From: Xanthomonas sp. AM6
GTDB taxonomy: Bacteria; Pseudomonadota; Gammaproteobacteria; Xanthomonadales; Xanthomonadaceae
Direction: 5' to 3'
Length of the DNA: 64,000 nucleotides
Assembly: GCF_025665335.1 (NCBI RefSeq)
Contig: NZ_CP106869.1
Coordinates: forward strand, 1,390,501 to 1,454,500
The notes under the pieces were generated by a model. It made no database searches. It was not told the origin of the DNA and worked only from the letters and a program-made list of their open reading frames with translations. This document shows, piece by piece, positions 62,537 to 64,000 of the stretch. Every line of letters begins with the position of its first letter. Position 1 is the first letter of the stretch. A program made the position numbers and the translations under genes.

Positions 62537-63505
62537 ATGCCGTCCACCTATTTCCTCGCGCTGGTGATCCTCATCGCCGGCGTCATCGTCCTGTTCAAGA
62601 CCGTGCGCATGGTGCCGCAAGGCTTCCAGTGGACGGTGGAGCGTTTCGGCCGCTACACCCACACCCTGTCGCCGGGCCTGCACTTCCTGATCCCGGTGGT
62701 CTACGGCGTGGGCCGCAAGGTCAACATGATGGAGCAGGTGCTGGACGTGCCCAGCCAGGACGTGATCACCAAGGACAACGCGGTGGTGCGCGTGGACGGG
62801 GTGGTGTTCTTCCAGGTGCTGGACGCGGCCAAGGCCGCCTATGAAGTGTCGAACCTGGAGATCGCCACGATCGCGCTGGTGCAGACCAACATCCGCACCG
62901 TGATCGGCTCGATGGACCTGGACGAATCGCTGAGCCAGCGCGAGACCATCAACGCGCAGCTGCTCAGCGTGGTCGACCACGCCACCAATCCGTGGGGCAT
63001 CAAGGTCACCCGCATCGAGATCCGCGACATCCAGCCGCCGCGCGACCTGATCGATTCGATGGCGCGGCAGATGAAGGCCGAGCGCGAGAAGCGCGCGCAG
63101 ATCCTCGAGGCCGAGGGTTCGCGGCAGTCGGAGATCCTGCGCGCCGACGGCGAGAAGCAGGCCGCGGTGCTGGAAGCCGAAGGCCGCAAGGAGGCCGCGT
63201 TCCGCGACGCCGAGGCGCGCGAGCGCCTGGCCGAGGCCGAGGCGCGCGCCACCGCGATGGTGTCCAAGGCGATCGCCGAGGGCGACGTGCAGGCGATCAA
63301 CTACTTCGTCGCGCAGAAGTACGTGGAGGCGTTCAAGGAACTGGCCACCGCGCCGAACCAGAAGTTCGTGCTGATGCCGATGGAGTCCAGCGGCATCATC
63401 GGCTCGATCGCCGGCATCGCGGAACTGGCGCGCGAGGCGCTGGGCAAGCAGCAGGCCGCGCCGCCGGCGGTGCCGCGCGGCATGCCGCCGCGCAGCGGAG
63501 CCTGA
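62537..63505 (+). CDS. SPFH/Band 7 (stomatin-like, QmcA) protein
   Basis: This 322-residue inner-membrane protein has one N-terminal transmembrane helix (YFLALVILIAGVIVLF) and an SPFH domain (VPQGFQWTVERFGRYTHTLS, GLHFLIPVVYGVGRKVNMME in segments). A long Ala/Glu/Arg-rich coiled coil follows to about residue 240. Such proteins form ring-like scaffolds in membrane microdomains. It is followed 3 bases later by an NfeD gene, the usual partner. Confidence 0.93.
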   Translation: MPSTYFLALVILIAGVIVLFKTVRMVPQGFQWTVERFGRYTHTLSPGLHFLIPVVYGVGRKVNMMEQVLDVPSQDVITKDNAVVRVDGVVFFQVLDAAKAAYEVSNLEIATIALVQTNIRTVIGSMDLDESLSQRETINAQLLSVVDHATNPWGIKVTRIEIRDIQPPRDLIDSMARQMKAEREKRAQILEAEGSRQSEILRADGEKQAAVLEAEGRKEAAFRDAEARERLAEAEARATAMVSKAIAEGDVQAINYFVAQKYVEAFKELATAPNQKFVLMPMESSGIIGSIAGIAELAREALGKQQAAPPAVPRGMPPRSGA

Positions 63506-63508
63506 GCC

Positions 63509-63940
63509 ATGCGCGCGGAGGTGGTGGCGTGGGGCGCGCTGACCTTGCTGCTGTTCGCGGCCGAAGCGCTGGCGCCGGGCGCGTTCATGCTGTGGATGGG
63601 CTTCGCCGCCGCGGCGGTGTTCGTCGCGGTGCTGGTGCTGCCGGACGTCCCGCTGCTGCTGCAGATCGCGGCCTTCGTGGTGCTCAGCTTCGTCTCGATC
63701 CAGGTGTACCGCACTTGGTTCCGCGGCCGCGACCGGGTCAGCGACCGGCCGCTGCTCAACCGCCGCGCCGAGCAGCTGATCGGCCGCGTGGTGACCCTGG
63801 ACCAACCGATCCAGGCCGGCCGCGGCCGCGCCAAGGTCGACGACGCGTTCTGGGTGGTCGGCGGCCCCGACCTGCCGGCGGGCAGCGCGGTGCGCATCGT
63901 CGGAGTGGATGGGATGACGCTGTTGGTGCAGGCGGAGTGA
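63509..63940 (+). CDS. NfeD family protein
   Basis: This is a 143-residue short-form NfeD. The N-terminal half has two or three transmembrane helices (LLLFAAEALAPGAFMLWMG, FVAVLVLPDVPLLLQIAAF). The C-terminal half is an OB-fold domain (LIGRVVTLDQPI, GRAKVDDAFWVVGGPDL). It is paired with the SPFH gene upstream, as in most bacteria, and likely works with it in the same membrane scaffold. Confidence 0.93.
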   Translation: MRAEVVAWGALTLLLFAAEALAPGAFMLWMGFAAAAVFVAVLVLPDVPLLLQIAAFVVLSFVSIQVYRTWFRGRDRVSDRPLLNRRAEQLIGRVVTLDQPIQAGRGRAKVDDAFWVVGGPDLPAGSAVRIVGVDGMTLLVQAE

Positions 63941-63950
63941 GGCTGGGGAG

Positions 63951-63968
63951 CCGGGATTGGGGATTCGG
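63951..63968. repeat. Dispersed GGGATTGGGGATTCGG repeat
   Basis: CCGGGATTGGGGATTCGG matches the complement of the repeat at 33984-34016. It lies just after the NfeD gene. Confidence 0.55.
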
Positions 63969-64000
63969 TTGCGCAAGCGCTAGGCATGCGTGCTCTTCTG

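Noticed and set aside
1..64000. CRISPR arrays, tRNA or rRNA genes, origin of replication
   Set aside because: No regularly spaced short repeats, cloverleaf-like genes, rRNA segments or DnaA-box clusters were recognised. The repeats present are REP, attC and RHS.

Overview
The window looks like chromosome from a plant-associated Xanthomonadaceae bacterium, most likely Xanthomonas. The grounds are high GC, abundant REP hairpins of the type GTAGGAGCGGCTTCAGCCGC, a type IV secretion effector with an XVIPCD-like tail, attC sites of Xanthomonas integron type, and a complete plant N-glycan degradation cluster whose GH3-GH125-GH92 order matches nixI-nixJ-nixK of X. campestris.

Layout. 1-10.1 kb holds two large RHS-repeat proteins. 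They share a 2.06 kb almost identical core but have different AT-richer C-terminal tips, each followed by a small candidate immunity gene (Sel1-repeat protein; multi-span membrane protein). 10.1-11.9 kb holds an exported N4-(beta-N-acetylglucosaminyl)-L-asparaginase overlapping cutC. 11.9-12.8 kb is a REP array with a 255-bp tandem repeat. 12.9-14.0 kb is an exported sialidase-like protein. 14.5-18.7 kb is a type IV secretion effector module: DUF2251 protein, effector, and two paralogous putative immunity proteins. 19.1-21.3 kb holds a DUF5694 protein and a GT28 glycosyltransferase. 21.4-31.7 kb is accessory DNA dominated by integron gene cassettes. The clear array is 28.2-31.7 kb: six minus-strand genes, each followed by an attC. 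Mixed in are an HxlR/oxidoreductase pair, RAYT transposase scraps, and a SymE-like toxin preceded by a C4-antisense-like RNA. No integrase is visible.

32.0-48.9 kb is the minus-strand N-glycan cluster in the order nixE (GH29), nixF (GH18), nixG (GH20), nixH (GH2), nixI (GH3), nixJ (GH125), nixK (GH92), nixL (GH35). Upstream lie two TonB-dependent receptors and a glucokinase-family kinase, with two LacI/NagR-type palindromes (TGACA-NCGN-TGTCA) between the first receptor and the kinase. The proposed flow is: receptors import N-glycan fragments; signal-bearing enzymes strip fucose, galactose, mannose, xylose and GlcNAc; the 10 kb asparaginase splits the GlcNAc-Asn linkage; the kinase phosphorylates the sugar. 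57.0-64.0 kb is ordinary housekeeping: rsmE, bioA, nudE, cysQ, mazG, a YnfA-family gene, a DUF962 gene, and an SPFH/NfeD pair.

The most unusual structural signal is that two accessory blocks are bounded by decayed partial copies of an N-glycan gene that is intact at the other end. An asparaginase fragment lies at 4.7 kb (intact gene at 10.2 kb) and a nixL 3' fragment lies at 26.1-26.5 kb (intact gene at 32.0 kb).
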